NCBI RefSeq assembly: GCF_003797765.1
Contig: NZ_RKMB01000004.1
Span: forward strand, 124,001-188,000
Direction: 5' to 3'
Source of the DNA: Ramlibacter sp. WS9
GTDB lineage: Bacteria > Pseudomonadota > Gammaproteobacteria > Burkholderiales > Burkholderiaceae_C
DNA length: 64,000 bases
The position numbers and the translations under genes are program-made. Shown here piece by piece: positions 36,492 through 45,244 of this stretch. The number at the start of each line of letters is the position of its first letter. Positions within the stretch are counted from its first letter, which is position 1. Under the pieces are notes generated by a model, which was not told the DNA's origin, searched no databases, and saw only the letters and a list, made by a program, of their open reading frames with translations.

Positions 36492-37153
36492 TTCTTCGCG
36501 GCTCCGGAAGCTGGCTTGCGTTGTGCTGCAACCTCGTCATTGTCGAGGTAGCGGAAAGTCTTGGCTGTGGCGTCCATCACAAGGTTGCCGTCCTTTTGTG
36601 GAACGATGCTGACATTGTTCAGGGTCACGATTCGCGAGAGGTTGGCGATGTCGGCCGCGAACGAGCCTATGTCATGGAAGCGGCCACTGACACGCAGTGT
36701 GATGGGCAGCTCGGCGTAGTATTCCTTCACACCGACATTGCCTGGGCGGAACAGGTCAAAGTTCAAGCTTCGCCCAAGACCTGCCTGGTTGATGTCGGAC
36801 AGCAAGGCGTCCATTTCGGCCTTGCTTGGCAACTGCTTTTCAAGCTGCGTCACGTATTGCAACACCTGCTCGCGCTGCTTCTTGAGCGCGTCAAGGTTCA
36901 CCGCTTGCGCGAGCTTCTTCTGATAGTCGGCACGCAACGCCACTTCCTTTGCGCGCTCCGCTTCCAATTCGTCGGCCGACGTACTGAGCCAAGCGAACCA
37001 CAGTCCGATGACAATCAGCGCAATGACTGCAAGGCAAAGCGTCGTCCTCGGTATCAAAGGCCAGGAGGGCGGATCGTTCGCATTGAGTCCCCTGAATTGC
37101 CCGAGCACCGCTTGCTGAAAGGCTGCCGCGTCGAATTTCTTGGAAGTTGCCAT
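36488..37153 (-). CDS. pilO: Type IV pilus alignment protein PilO
   Basis: A 221-residue bitopic protein: a short cytoplasmic segment, one helix (about 30-52), a coiled coil (about 55-105) and a periplasmic ferredoxin-like domain with AGLGRSLNFDLFRPG and LPITLRVSGRFHDIGSFAADIA. Forms heterodimers with PilN. It starts 7 bases after pilN. Confidence 0.95.
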   Translation of the reverse strand: MATSKKFDAAAFQQAVLGQFRGLNANDPPSWPLIPRTTLCLAVIALIVIGLWFAWLSTSADELEAERAKEVALRADYQKKLAQAVNLDALKKQREQVLQYVTQLEKQLPSKAEMDALLSDINQAGLGRSLNFDLFRPGNVGVKEYYAELPITLRVSGRFHDIGSFAADIANLSRIVTLNNVSIVPQKDGNLVMDATAKTFRYLDNDEVAAQRKPASGAAKK

Positions 37154-37160
37154 AGTGCGA

Positions 37161-37802
37161 TCAGGTCTTGGCCGGTGCTGAAGCGCTGGCGGCGCGCGCC
37201 GAAGATGCGCCGCTAGAGACCGCCGTTGCTTTCTTGGCTTCGCTGGCGCGCAGAAGTCGCACCCGCATGGTGAAGTTCGCCACGCGTCGCTGGTCGCGCG
37301 GGCTAAGCGCTACGGAGCCGGAGGTGATCTCAACGAGCTCGGGCTTTGTCAACCACGGGCTGTTGTTTCCCAGGTTGCGCAGCAACTCGGAGACTCTCTC
37401 GTTGGACTGCGCCGTCCCCACCAACGTCACCACCTGGTTTTCCTGCTTGAGGTTCGCGACATAGACGCCATCTGGCAATTGCTTGACCAGTTCGTTCAGC
37501 AGGTGCACAGGCATGTTGCGATCCGCCTGCAAGTCTTCCACCGCCTGCTGACGCGCCCGGAGTGCCGCGATCTCGGCCTGCAGGGTGGCGATTTCCTTGA
37601 TCTGCGCTTCCAGCCGCTTGATCTCGGCTTGCAAGACCGTGTTTTTTTCCTGTTGGTTGGAGATTTGGGCCCCATACCAGAGGAAGATAGCGCCCGCAAT
37701 GACGCCGCCAGCCACGGCGGAAGCGCCCAACGCCGCATAGAACGCCTCGCGGCGGCGTTTGCGCGCAGCCTCTCGGTGGGGAAGCAGGTTGATCAGGATC
37801 AC
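37161..37802 (-). CDS. pilN: Type IV pilus assembly protein PilN
   Basis: A 213-residue bitopic protein. The cytoplasmic N-terminus INLLPHREAARKRR is the motif that binds PilM. One helix (about 25-47), a coiled coil (about 50-100) and a periplasmic fold follow. The start is GTG 37802, overlapping the pilM stop as GTGA; a longer frame upstream lies in pilM and is not used. The C-terminus is Ala/Ser-rich. Confidence 0.94.
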   Translation of the reverse strand: MILINLLPHREAARKRRREAFYAALGASAVAGGVIAGAIFLWYGAQISNQQEKNTVLQAEIKRLEAQIKEIATLQAEIAALRARQQAVEDLQADRNMPVHLLNELVKQLPDGVYVANLKQENQVVTLVGTAQSNERVSELLRNLGNNSPWLTKPELVEITSGSVALSPRDQRRVANFTMRVRLLRASEAKKATAVSSGASSARAASASAPAKT

Positions 37803-38878
37803 TGAATGAACCTCCGCATGGCCAGGCCGCACGAGGTCAGGTACGACGGGGCTTCGCGGCGCATCTTCTTTTCGCGGACGCCATCTCCGACTTGCATGCC
37901 TTCGAAGGGATTGGCCAGGTTGCACGGAAACGAAGTCTGCATGGTCACGATGTCCGTTAACCCCGGCAGCGCGGCCGACCCCCCGGCGAGCATCACGTAG
38001 TCGACCTTGTTGTGCGGGGTGCTGGTGAAGAAAAACTGCAGCGCCCGCCCAATTTCCTGGGACATGCTTTCGACGAACGGCTTGAGCACGCCGCTCTCGT
38101 AGTCTTCCGGCAGGTCGCCATTGCGCTTCTTGTTTTCGGCTTCCTCCGGCGAGAAGCCGTATTGGCGCACGATCAGTTGGGTCAGTTGCGCACCGCCGAA
38201 GGCCTGGTCACGGTCGTACAACACCTCGTCGTTGCGGATGACCTGCATGCTGGTGGTGAACGCGCCCACTTCGAACAATGCCACCATGGTGTCCACGCCC
38301 TGGTTTGGCAGGGACTGGATCAGGCGGCCCGCGGCCAGGCGCGACGAATAGGACTCGACGTCGATGATCATGGGTTTCAGGCCCGCCGCCTCGGCCAGGC
38401 CCTGGCGATCCTGAACTTTCTCCTTGCGCGAAGCAGCGATCAGCACTTCCACGTCGCCCGCCGATGTGGTGCTCGGCCCGATCACGCAGAAGTCAAGGCT
38501 GACTTCGTCCAGGGAGAATGGGATGTATTGGTTGGCTTCCGCCTCGACCTGCGTTTCCAGGTCCTGCTCGGACAACCCACCCGGAAGGATGATTTTCTTG
38601 GTGATCACGGCCGACGGGGGCAGCGCCATCGCGACGTTCTTGGTGCGAGTCCCGCTTTTCTTGACGACGCGCCGCATTGCTTCCGCGACCTCGTCGAACT
38701 TTTCGACGTTGCCGTCGGTGATCCACCCGCGCTCCAGGGGCTCGATGGCGCAGCGTTCCAGCACCAGGTTGCCCGCCTTGTCACGGCCGAGCTCAACCAG
38801 CTTCACGCTGGATGAACTGATATCCAAGCCCAGCAGTGGCGCGGGCTGGCGGCTAAACAACGACCCCAAAGAGCTCAA
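37799..38878 (-). CDS. pilM: Type IV pilus inner-membrane platform protein PilM
   Basis: An actin-like cytoplasmic protein that binds the N-terminal tail of PilN. Motifs are PLLGLDISSSSVKLVELG (phosphate-1 loop), the central GGLSEQDLETQVEAEANQYIPF and the C-terminal ML-AGGSAALPGL nucleotide loop. I favour a TTG start at 38878, giving MSSLGSLFSRQ (359 residues), because an AGGAG box lies 6 bases upstream. A GTG at 38896 would place that box inside the gene. Confidence 0.92.
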   Translation of the reverse strand: MSSLGSLFSRQPAPLLGLDISSSSVKLVELGRDKAGNLVLERCAIEPLERGWITDGNVEKFDEVAEAMRRVVKKSGTRTKNVAMALPPSAVITKKIILPGGLSEQDLETQVEAEANQYIPFSLDEVSLDFCVIGPSTTSAGDVEVLIAASRKEKVQDRQGLAEAAGLKPMIIDVESYSSRLAAGRLIQSLPNQGVDTMVALFEVGAFTTSMQVIRNDEVLYDRDQAFGGAQLTQLIVRQYGFSPEEAENKKRNGDLPEDYESGVLKPFVESMSQEIGRALQFFFTSTPHNKVDYVMLAGGSAALPGLTDIVTMQTSFPCNLANPFEGMQVGDGVREKKMRREAPSYLTSCGLAMRRFIQ

Positions 38879-38896
38879 TTCGGTCTCCTGAAACAC

Positions 38897-39142
38897 CGCA
38901 TTTCTAGGCGTAACAAACTTAAGATTTCACTTCAATGCTAGCAGTAACATCCTTGTCACGCAAAGAGATTTTCCTATTTGGGCTGTGCAGACCGTTGCCA
39001 AAAACCGACGCGGTTACCTGCCATACTGGTAAGCCCCAGGTCGCGGATCAAACCAATGGTTGAGTTTTGATCTGCACATTAAGAGACGGTCCCGAGCCTC
39101 GCCATTTTTATAATGTGGCACTGGGACGTTACGTGGATATGT
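38897..39142. promoter_or_regulatory. Divergent pilM / penicillin-binding protein control region
   Basis: An AT-richer stretch of about 246 bases between divergent genes. On the plus strand TTGTCA (38953-38958) and TATTTG (38975-38980) are 16 bases apart, and a TATAAT lies at 39109-39114 without a good -35. On the minus strand TGCTAGCAT near 38936-38944 resembles an extended -10 for pilM. TTACC/GGTAA forms a short inverted repeat near 39014-39032. None of these alone is decisive. Confidence 0.35.
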
Positions 39143-41605
39143 ATGCCTTCTGAACCCTCTTCCGGTGAATCCCGCCCGTCCCCGCGTTTTCCCGGCTCGG
39201 GCCTCACCGGCTGGAAACGCGTGCTGCTGCGCACCTTCCTTTGGGGGGCCGGCCTGGCGGCGGCCGGCATTGCCTCCGTGGTCATCATCGTGGGCGTGGC
39301 CCTGTCGGTCGCGTATCCCAACCTCCCCGACATTTCAGAGCTGTCCGACTACCGGCCGAAGCTCCCCCTGCGCGTCTATTCGGCTGAGGGTGTGCTGATC
39401 GGCGAATTCGGCGAGGAGCGCCGCAACCTCACCCCGATCGCCGAAATCCCCAAGGTGATGAAAGACGCCGTCCTGGCGATCGAGGATTCCCGTTTCTATT
39501 CGCATGGGGGTGTGGACTACCGCGGGTTGCTGCGTGCGGCTTTGGCCAACCTGGGCCGCGTCAAGAGCCAGGGCGCCTCGACCATCACCATGCAGGTCGC
39601 ACGCAACGTGTATCTCTCGTCGGAGAAGACGTTCACCCGCAAGCTGTACGAAGTCCTGTTGACCTTCAAGCTGGAGCACCAGCTGAGCAAGGACCAGATC
39701 CTCGAGATCTACATGAACCAGATCTTCCTGGGCAACCGGGCTTACGGCTTTGCCGCGGCCGCGGACGCCTACTTCGGCAAGCCGATGAAGGACCTCACCA
39801 TCGCCGAGGCGGCCATGTTGGCGGGACTGCCCAAGGCGCCGTCGGCCTACAACCCGATCAGCAACCCCAACCGTGCTCGCGCGCGCCAGCTCTACATCGT
39901 GGAGCGGATGCAGGAAAACGGCTTCATCACCGCAGAGGAGGCTGGAGCCGCGAAAAAGCAGGAGTTGAAAATTCGCAGTGGCCCGGACAACACCCGCGTG
40001 CATGCCGAGTATGTGGCCGAGACCGTGCGGCAGCTGATCTACGCCCAGTACGGCGACGAGGCATACACCCGCGGTCTGAATGTGTACACCACCGTCAATG
40101 CGCAGCAGCAGGACGCCGCGTACAAGGCGTTGCGCAGGGGCATCATGGACTACGAACGGCGCCAGATCTACCGCGGCCCGGAAGAGTTCCTGGAGCTGCC
40201 TGCCGACGGCAAGGAAGCCGACGATGCGATCGACGATGCCCTGACCGAACACCCCGACAACGGCGACGTGATGTCGGCCGTGGTGCTGGAGGCCACCCCA
40301 AAGAGGATCCTCGCCGTGCGCCAGAACAGCGAGAAGATCGAGATCACGGGCGAGGGCTTGCGTCCGGCCCAATCCGGACTGTCCGACAAGGCACCGCCCA
40401 AGATCAAGATCCGGCGGGGCGCCGTGATCCGCGTGGCCAAGACGCTCAAGAACACCTGGGAGATCACGCAGTTGCCGGAGGTCGAAGGCGCCTTCGTCGC
40501 CCTCGACCCGCGCGATGGCGCCATCCGGGCGCTGGTCGGTGGCTTCGACTTCAACAAGAACAAGTTCAACCACGTCACGCAGGCGTGGCGCCAGCCGGGC
40601 TCCGGCTTCAAGCCTTTCATCTATTCGGCCGCGCTGGAAAAAGGTTTCACCCCCACCACCGTCGTGAACGACGCGCCGCTGTTCTTCGACGCGGGTGTCA
40701 CGGGCGGCCAGCCCTGGGAGCCCAAGAACTACGACGGCAAGTTCGAAGGCCCCATGCAACTGCACACGGCACTGGCGAAGTCGAAGAACATGGTGTCGAT
40801 CCGTGTGCTGCAGGCGGTGGGCGCACAGAACGCGCAAGACTGGATCACCCGGTTCGGCTTCGAAGCCGAGAAACACCCTGCCTACCTGACCATGGCGCTG
40901 GGCGCGGGCTCGGTTACTCCGATGCAGATGGCCACCGGCTACGCCGTGTTCGCCAACGGCGGCTACCGCGTCAACCCCTGGCTGGTCACGCGCATCACCG
41001 ATCAGAAGGGCCGTACGGTGGTCGAGAGCCAGCCGCCGCTACCCAATGAATCCGTGCGGGCCATCGACGCGCGCAACGCGTTCATCATGGAAAGGCTGTT
41101 GCAGGAGGTCGCCCGTTCGGGCACGGCCGCCAGGGCCACGCGTGACCTGAAGCGTACCGACCTCTACGGCAAGACCGGCACCACCAACGACTCGATCGAC
41201 ACGTGGTTCAACGGCTTCCAGCCCACACTGGTGGCGATCGTCTGGATGGGCTACGACACGCCGCGTTCTCTCGGCGACAGGGAAACCGGCGGCGGCCTCT
41301 CGTTGCCGGTGTGGATCAACTTCATGGAGACTGCTTTGAAGGGTGTGCCCGTGATGGAACCGTCGGCACCGGAAGGTGTCATCAACGTCGGCGGTGAGTG
41401 GTACTACGAGGAGTACGCACGCGGTGGCGGCGTGAGCAACGTGGGCGGGACTTCGACGCCGGAGAGCGGCACGGGCCCAGGGTCTGGAGCGCCGCGCGCG
41501 CCTGAGGACAAGACCCTGCTGAACTCCGATGGCCTGCCACCGAACCGCGCCCCTGCTGCGCCCTCGGAAGAGCGCAAGAGCATCCTCGACCTGTTCAGGA
41601 ACTGA
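39143..41605 (+). CDS. mrcA: Penicillin-binding protein 1A (bifunctional)
   Basis: Class A PBP that polymerises and cross-links peptidoglycan, about 820 residues. After a cytoplasmic Pro/Ser-rich segment and one membrane helix (about 34-57), the glycosyltransferase domain shows EDSRFYSHGGVDYRG and QGASTITMQVARN. The transpeptidase domain has SGFKPF (SxxK serine), KSKNMVS and GKTGTTND. A non-catalytic OB-like insert separates them (around AVRQNSEKIEITGEG). The C-terminus is Gly/Pro-rich. I prefer the ATG at 39143 because a TATAAT box at 39109-39114 overlaps the ATG 30 bases upstream. Divergent from pilM, as in many gamma- and betaproteobacteria. Confidence 0.94.
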   Translation: MPSEPSSGESRPSPRFPGSGLTGWKRVLLRTFLWGAGLAAAGIASVVIIVGVALSVAYPNLPDISELSDYRPKLPLRVYSAEGVLIGEFGEERRNLTPIAEIPKVMKDAVLAIEDSRFYSHGGVDYRGLLRAALANLGRVKSQGASTITMQVARNVYLSSEKTFTRKLYEVLLTFKLEHQLSKDQILEIYMNQIFLGNRAYGFAAAADAYFGKPMKDLTIAEAAMLAGLPKAPSAYNPISNPNRARARQLYIVERMQENGFITAEEAGAAKKQELKIRSGPDNTRVHAEYVAETVRQLIYAQYGDEAYTRGLNVYTTVNAQQQDAAYKALRRGIMDYERRQIYRGPEEFLELPADGKEADDAIDDALTEHPDNGDVMSAVVLEATPKRILAVRQNSEKIEITGEGLRPAQSGLSDKAPPKIKIRRGAVIRVAKTLKNTWEITQLPEVEGAFVALDPRDGAIRALVGGFDFNKNKFNHVTQAWRQPGSGFKPFIYSAALEKGFTPTTVVNDAPLFFDAGVTGGQPWEPKNYDGKFEGPMQLHTALAKSKNMVSIRVLQAVGAQNAQDWITRFGFEAEKHPAYLTMALGAGSVTPMQMATGYAVFANGGYRVNPWLVTRITDQKGRTVVESQPPLPNESVRAIDARNAFIMERLLQEVARSGTAARATRDLKRTDLYGKTGTTNDSIDTWFNGFQPTLVAIVWMGYDTPRSLGDRETGGGLSLPVWINFMETALKGVPVMEPSAPEGVINVGGEWYYEEYARGGGVSNVGGTSTPESGTGPGSGAPRAPEDKTLLNSDGLPPNRAPAAPSEERKSILDLFRN

Positions 41606-41614
41606 TACGCCCCG

Positions 41615-41968
41615 TCATGCCGGGCTCGACCCGGGATCCAGGTTGTCAAACGACAGCGGACGGCCGGCCTGCTCGCCGGCGTACTGTGTGAGGTTGGCGA
41701 AGAATTCGCCGTTGCCCTTGGTGTCCATCCACTTCTGGCCGTCGAACTTGTAGTGGAAGCCGCCGGCCTTGGCGGCCATCCAGATTTCGTGCAGCGGTTT
41801 TTGCGTGTTGACGATGATCTGCGTGCCGCTGGGAAACACCAGCGTGACCATTCCGCCGACCCGCTGGTTGTCGATGTCCGCGTCGGTCTCATCGTTGATG
41901 CGGTCGCAGCAAGACTCGATGCGGCGCAGCAGCGCTTCAGCGCGGTCCATGAATTCAGGGTCGGTCAT
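41615..41968 (-). CDS. cyaY: Frataxin-like iron-sulfur protein CyaY
   Basis: A 117-residue frataxin homologue that modulates iron delivery to IscU/IscS. Features are the acidic first helix ([27 protein letters not shown]), the strand [17 protein letters not shown] and [21 protein letters not shown] 41968 (MTDPEF) is the usual N-terminus; an ATG 5 codons upstream (41983) overlaps the divergent lptM start codon. It ends 9 bases from the convergent PBP gene. Confidence 0.93.
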   Translation of the reverse strand: MTDPEFMDRAEALLRRIESCCDRINDETDADIDNQRVGGMVTLVFPSGTQIIVNTQKPLHEIWMAAKAGGFHYKFDGQKWMDTKGNGEFFANLTQYAGEQAGRPLSFDNLDPGSSPA

Positions 41969-41981
41969 TACAATTTGGTCC

Positions 41982-42218
41982 ATGTTGCTTGTTTCCCAAA
42001 TTCTAGTCAGCGCCTCGGCAAGGCGGCTTGTCCTTGCCAGTGGAGTGGTCGCCCTTCTGGCCGCGTGCGGGCAGAGAGGTCCGCTTTTCCTGCCCACCGG
42101 CGAAGCAGCCGCGGGCCGGGCCACGTTGACCGAAACGCTCGCCCGACCCATCGTTCCCGCAGCGCCCGCGTCGGCGCCCTCCACCACCGGCACTGCCTCC
42201 CCGATCCCGATTCAATGA
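41982..42218 (+). CDS. lptM: Small lipoprotein LptM (YifL-like)
   Basis: A 78-residue precursor with a basic signal peptide and lipobox LLAAC, then the hallmark [10 protein letters not shown]. In E. coli the equivalent LptM helps LptD fold its disulfides in the LPS transporter. The mature remainder is Ala/Pro/Thr-rich. A TACAAT box (41969-41974) ends 7 bases before the ATG, so the mRNA may be leaderless. It overlaps lysA (ATGA); in E. coli the neighbour is dapF, also a lysine-pathway gene. Confidence 0.85.
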   Translation: MLLVSQILVSASARRLVLASGVVALLAACGQRGPLFLPTGEAAAGRATLTETLARPIVPAAPASAPSTTGTASPIPIQ

Positions 42219-43492
42219 CCGCCAACACCTTGCCCGGCCACCCGCATTTCGAGCACCGCGGGAGTGAGCTTTTTGCCGAACAGGTGCGCCTGTCCGATCT
42301 CGCCCGCGAACACGGTACGCCACTTTTCGTGTACTCCAAGGCGTCCATGCTGGCGGCCCTGGCCGCCTACCAGCGCGGCTTTGCCGGACGCAAGGCGCGC
42401 ATCTGTTACGCGATGAAGGCAAATTCTTCGCTGGGCGTGCTCCAGGTCTTCGCCCAGGCCGGTTGCGGCTTCGACATCGTCTCGGGGGGCGAACTCGAGC
42501 GGGTGCTTGCGGCCGGCGGGGCAGGCAAGGACATCATCTTTTCCGGTGTCGGCAAAACACGCGCCGAGATGCGTCGTGCCCTTGCCGTGGGCGTCGGTTG
42601 CTTCAACGTGGAAAGCGAAGCCGAGCTGGAGGTGCTGAGCGAGGTTGCAGCCGCGGCCGGCAAGGTGGCGCCAGTCAGCGTGCGCGTGAATCCGGACGTC
42701 GACCCGAAAACCCATCCCTACATTTCCACCGGCCTGAAGGGCAACAAGTTCGGCGTCGCGCACGACCGCACCGTTGCGACCTACCAGCGGGCGGCGTCGC
42801 TGCCCGGTTTGAAAGTGGTGGGGATCGACTGCCACATCGGTTCGCAGATCACCGACGAAGCGCCCTATCTCGAAGCCATGGACCGCATCGTCGACCTGGT
42901 CCAGGCGATCGAGGCTGTCGGCATTCCGATCCATCACATCGACTTCGGCGGCGGCTTGGGCATCTCCTATAACGGTGACCAGCCGCCGGCAGCGGACGAC
43001 CTGTGGCGCAAGCTCTTCGCAAGGCTCGATGCGCGTGGATTCGGCGACCGTCAGTTCATGATCGAGCCGGGCCGTTCGCTCGTCGGTAACGCGGGCGCCT
43101 GTGTGACCGAAGTGCTTTATTTGAAACCGGGCGAAGGCAAGAACTTCTGCATCGTCGACGCGGCGATGAATGACCTGCCGCGCCCGGCTATGTACCAGGC
43201 TTTTCACGCCATCGTGCCGGCGAATCCGCGAGCCGAAGCACCGCAAACCTACGACGTGGTGGGCCCGGTGTGCGAAAGCGGCGACTGGATCGGCCGCGAC
43301 CGCGTGCTGGCCGTGAAACAAGGCGACCTTCTGGCCGTGATGTCGGCCGGGGCCTATTCGATGAGCATGGCCAGCAACTACAACACCCGAGGCCGCGCCG
43401 CCGAGGTTCTGGTCGACGGCGGCAAGGCCTTTCTCATCCGCGAACGGGAAACCGCGGCGGATCAGATGCGCGCGGAGCGGCTCGTTTCCTAA
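42215..43492 (+). CDS. lysA: Diaminopimelate decarboxylase
   Basis: Final step of lysine synthesis, a PLP enzyme of the alanine-racemase fold. In its 425 residues, YAMKANSS contains the PLP lysine; the phosphate loop is in HIDFGGGLGISY; EPGRSLVGNAG and the cysteine of GPVCESGDW (active site from the second subunit) follow. The 3-prime end overlaps the convergent msrQ gene by 59 bases. Confidence 0.97.
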   Translation: MTANTLPGHPHFEHRGSELFAEQVRLSDLAREHGTPLFVYSKASMLAALAAYQRGFAGRKARICYAMKANSSLGVLQVFAQAGCGFDIVSGGELERVLAAGGAGKDIIFSGVGKTRAEMRRALAVGVGCFNVESEAELEVLSEVAAAAGKVAPVSVRVNPDVDPKTHPYISTGLKGNKFGVAHDRTVATYQRAASLPGLKVVGIDCHIGSQITDEAPYLEAMDRIVDLVQAIEAVGIPIHHIDFGGGLGISYNGDQPPAADDLWRKLFARLDARGFGDRQFMIEPGRSLVGNAGACVTEVLYLKPGEGKNFCIVDAAMNDLPRPAMYQAFHAIVPANPRAEAPQTYDVVGPVCESGDWIGRDRVLAVKQGDLLAVMSAGAYSMSMASNYNTRGRAAEVLVDGGKAFLIRERETAADQMRAERLVS

Positions 43493-44084
43493 GCCACTGC
43501 ACCGCGCGCCATCCCAGCAGCAGGGCGAGGATGGCGGCGTAGACCGCCACTTCGGCGAAGTCCTGCTTGCCCGCGCGCATCCAGAAGAAATGCAGGATGC
43601 CCAGCCCGGCAATCACGTAGACCAGCTTGTGCAGAGCTTGCCAGCGCTTGGCGCCGATGGCCTTCACGGCGCGGTTGAACGAAGTCGCGGCCAGCGGCGT
43701 GAGCAGCAGGAAGGCGGTGAATCCCACCAGGATGAATGGCCGCTTGGCGATGTCTTTCGCGATGTCCGCTACGTCGAAGCCCATGTCGAACCAGCTGTAG
43801 CTGAGCAGATGCAGCACCACATAGAAGTAGACGAAGAGGCCCAGCATCCGGCGGAACCGCGCCAGCGCCGGCGTACCGCTGATCACCCGCAGGGGCGTCA
43901 CCGACAGCGTGATGCACAGGAAGCGCAAGGTCCAGTCGCCCGTCGAGCGGATCAGGTACTCCGCGGGGTTGGCACCCAGGTTGTCGGTGGCGACGCCGTA
44001 CACCAGCCAGGCGAACGGCAGCAGCGCGGTCACGAACAGCACCACCTTGGCGCCGGGGCTCAGCAAAAGCTTCACTAGCGTCAA
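43434..44084 (-). CDS. msrQ: Heme-binding membrane subunit MsrQ
   Basis: A 216-residue inner-membrane cytochrome b (ferric-reductase-like) that passes electrons to MsrP for repair of periplasmic methionine sulfoxide. About six helices are predicted, with heme-ligand histidines in VVLHLLSYSW and KRWQALHKLVYV. The GDWTLRFL and LGLFVYFYVVLH blocks are typical. It lies downstream of msrP with an intergenic repeat between, and its end lies within the 3-prime end of lysA on the other strand. Confidence 0.94.
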   Translation of the reverse strand: MTLVKLLLSPGAKVVLFVTALLPFAWLVYGVATDNLGANPAEYLIRSTGDWTLRFLCITLSVTPLRVISGTPALARFRRMLGLFVYFYVVLHLLSYSWFDMGFDVADIAKDIAKRPFILVGFTAFLLLTPLAATSFNRAVKAIGAKRWQALHKLVYVIAGLGILHFFWMRAGKQDFAEVAVYAAILALLLGWRAVQWLRKRAAPRASDPPRFPVRG

Positions 44085-44102
44085 ACGAAGCTTTCTTTTG
44101 CG

Positions 44103-44187
44103 GGGCCACCGCGGAACCGGCTTTGCCGGGCCGCTGGTGGCGCCCCCTTGAGGGGGAGGCGGCCGTAGGCCGCTTCGGGGGTGGGCC
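44103..44187. repeat. Intergenic palindromic repeat, copy B
   Basis: About 85 bases nearly identical to copy A (19941-20022) for its first 59 bases (through GAGGGGGAGGC). It then carries GGCCGTAGGCC in place of GCCGAAGGC, a compensated change that keeps a small dyad. It fills most of the msrP-msrQ gap. In this copy the change in both arms suggests selection for the stem. Confidence 0.85.
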
Positions 44188-44196
44188 TATGCTCCA

Positions 44197-45198
44197 TCAG
44201 AAATTCTTCTTCAAGTCCATGCCGGCGTACAGCTGGCCAACTTGTGCTTCGTAGCCGTTGAACATCAACGTCTTGCGCTTCTTGGCGAACAGGCCGTCTT
44301 CGCCAATACGGCGCTCCGTTGCCTGCGACCAGCGCGGGTGGTCGACGTTCGGATTGACGTTGGAATAGAAGCCGTACTCATTGGCGGCCGCCTTGTTCCA
44401 GGCGGTCTTGGGCTCCCGATCGGTGAAGCGGATACGCACGAGGCTCTTGCCGCTCTTGAAGCCGTACTTCCATGGCACGACCAGCCGCACCGGCGCGCCG
44501 TTCTGGTTGGGCAGCACCTCTCCGTACATGCCGAACGTGAGCAACGTGAGCGGATGCATCGCCTCGTCCATTCGCAGGCCTTCGACATAGGGCCAGTCCA
44601 GAACGCGCGAGCCCACGAAGGGCATGGTCTTCGGATCGGCCTGGGTGATGAACTCGACGAATTTCGCGTTGCCGAGCGGCTCGACTTTCTCGATCAGCTT
44701 GCTCATCGAATAGCCGACCCACGGGATCACCATCGACCAGCCCTCGACACAGCGCAGGCGGTAAATGCGTTCTTCCTGCGCGCTGAGCTTGATGAGGTCC
44801 TCCAGCGAGTACTTCGCGGGCTTCTTGACCAGGCCATCGATCTCCACCGTCCAAGGCGTGGTCTTGAGCGTATGCGCGTTCCTGGCGGGGTCGGCCTTGT
44901 CGGTGCCGAACTCGTAGAAGTTGTTGTAGGCGGCGGCATCCTTGTATTCGGTGACCTTGTCCACGGTCATCGCCCCCGCGACGCCGGACTTGGCGCCCGG
45001 CAGCGCAGCCAGCTTGCCGGGCCGGGGCACTTGTACCTGCGCCAGCGCTTCGCGGACGGCCCAAGAGGCCATTGCCGCCCCAGCAACGCCGATGGCCATC
45101 AACTTGAGCATGTCCCGACGGTCGCGGTAGACCGATTGCGGGGTGATTTCGCTGGAATGCGGGTGGATGAAACCGTCGCGTTGGCTCTTGATCAGCAT
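44197..45198 (-). CDS. msrP: Periplasmic methionine sulfoxide reductase catalytic subunit MsrP
   Basis: A 333-residue molybdopterin enzyme (sulfite-oxidase fold). A twin-arginine signal ([11 protein letters not shown], about 27-52, ending EALAQ) shows Tat export. The Moco cysteine is in [13 protein letters not shown], and the later [17 protein letters not shown] and [18 protein letters not shown] are conserved. It works with the membrane heme protein MsrQ. Confidence 0.96.
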   Translation of the reverse strand: MLIKSQRDGFIHPHSSEITPQSVYRDRRDMLKLMAIGVAGAAMASWAVREALAQVQVPRPGKLAALPGAKSGVAGAMTVDKVTEYKDAAAYNNFYEFGTDKADPARNAHTLKTTPWTVEIDGLVKKPAKYSLEDLIKLSAQEERIYRLRCVEGWSMVIPWVGYSMSKLIEKVEPLGNAKFVEFITQADPKTMPFVGSRVLDWPYVEGLRMDEAMHPLTLLTFGMYGEVLPNQNGAPVRLVVPWKYGFKSGKSLVRIRFTDREPKTAWNKAAANEYGFYSNVNPNVDHPRWSQATERRIGEDGLFAKKRKTLMFNGYEAQVGQLYAGMDLKKNF

Positions 45199-45244
45199 GG
45201 TGCTTTTCCTTTACTGGCCGTTGGTCTGGCGGCACCCGCGATTC

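Noticed and set aside
39335-40876. 513-codon open frame opposite the penicillin-binding protein
   Set aside because: Shadow of a well-supported gene with no domain or ribosome-binding site.
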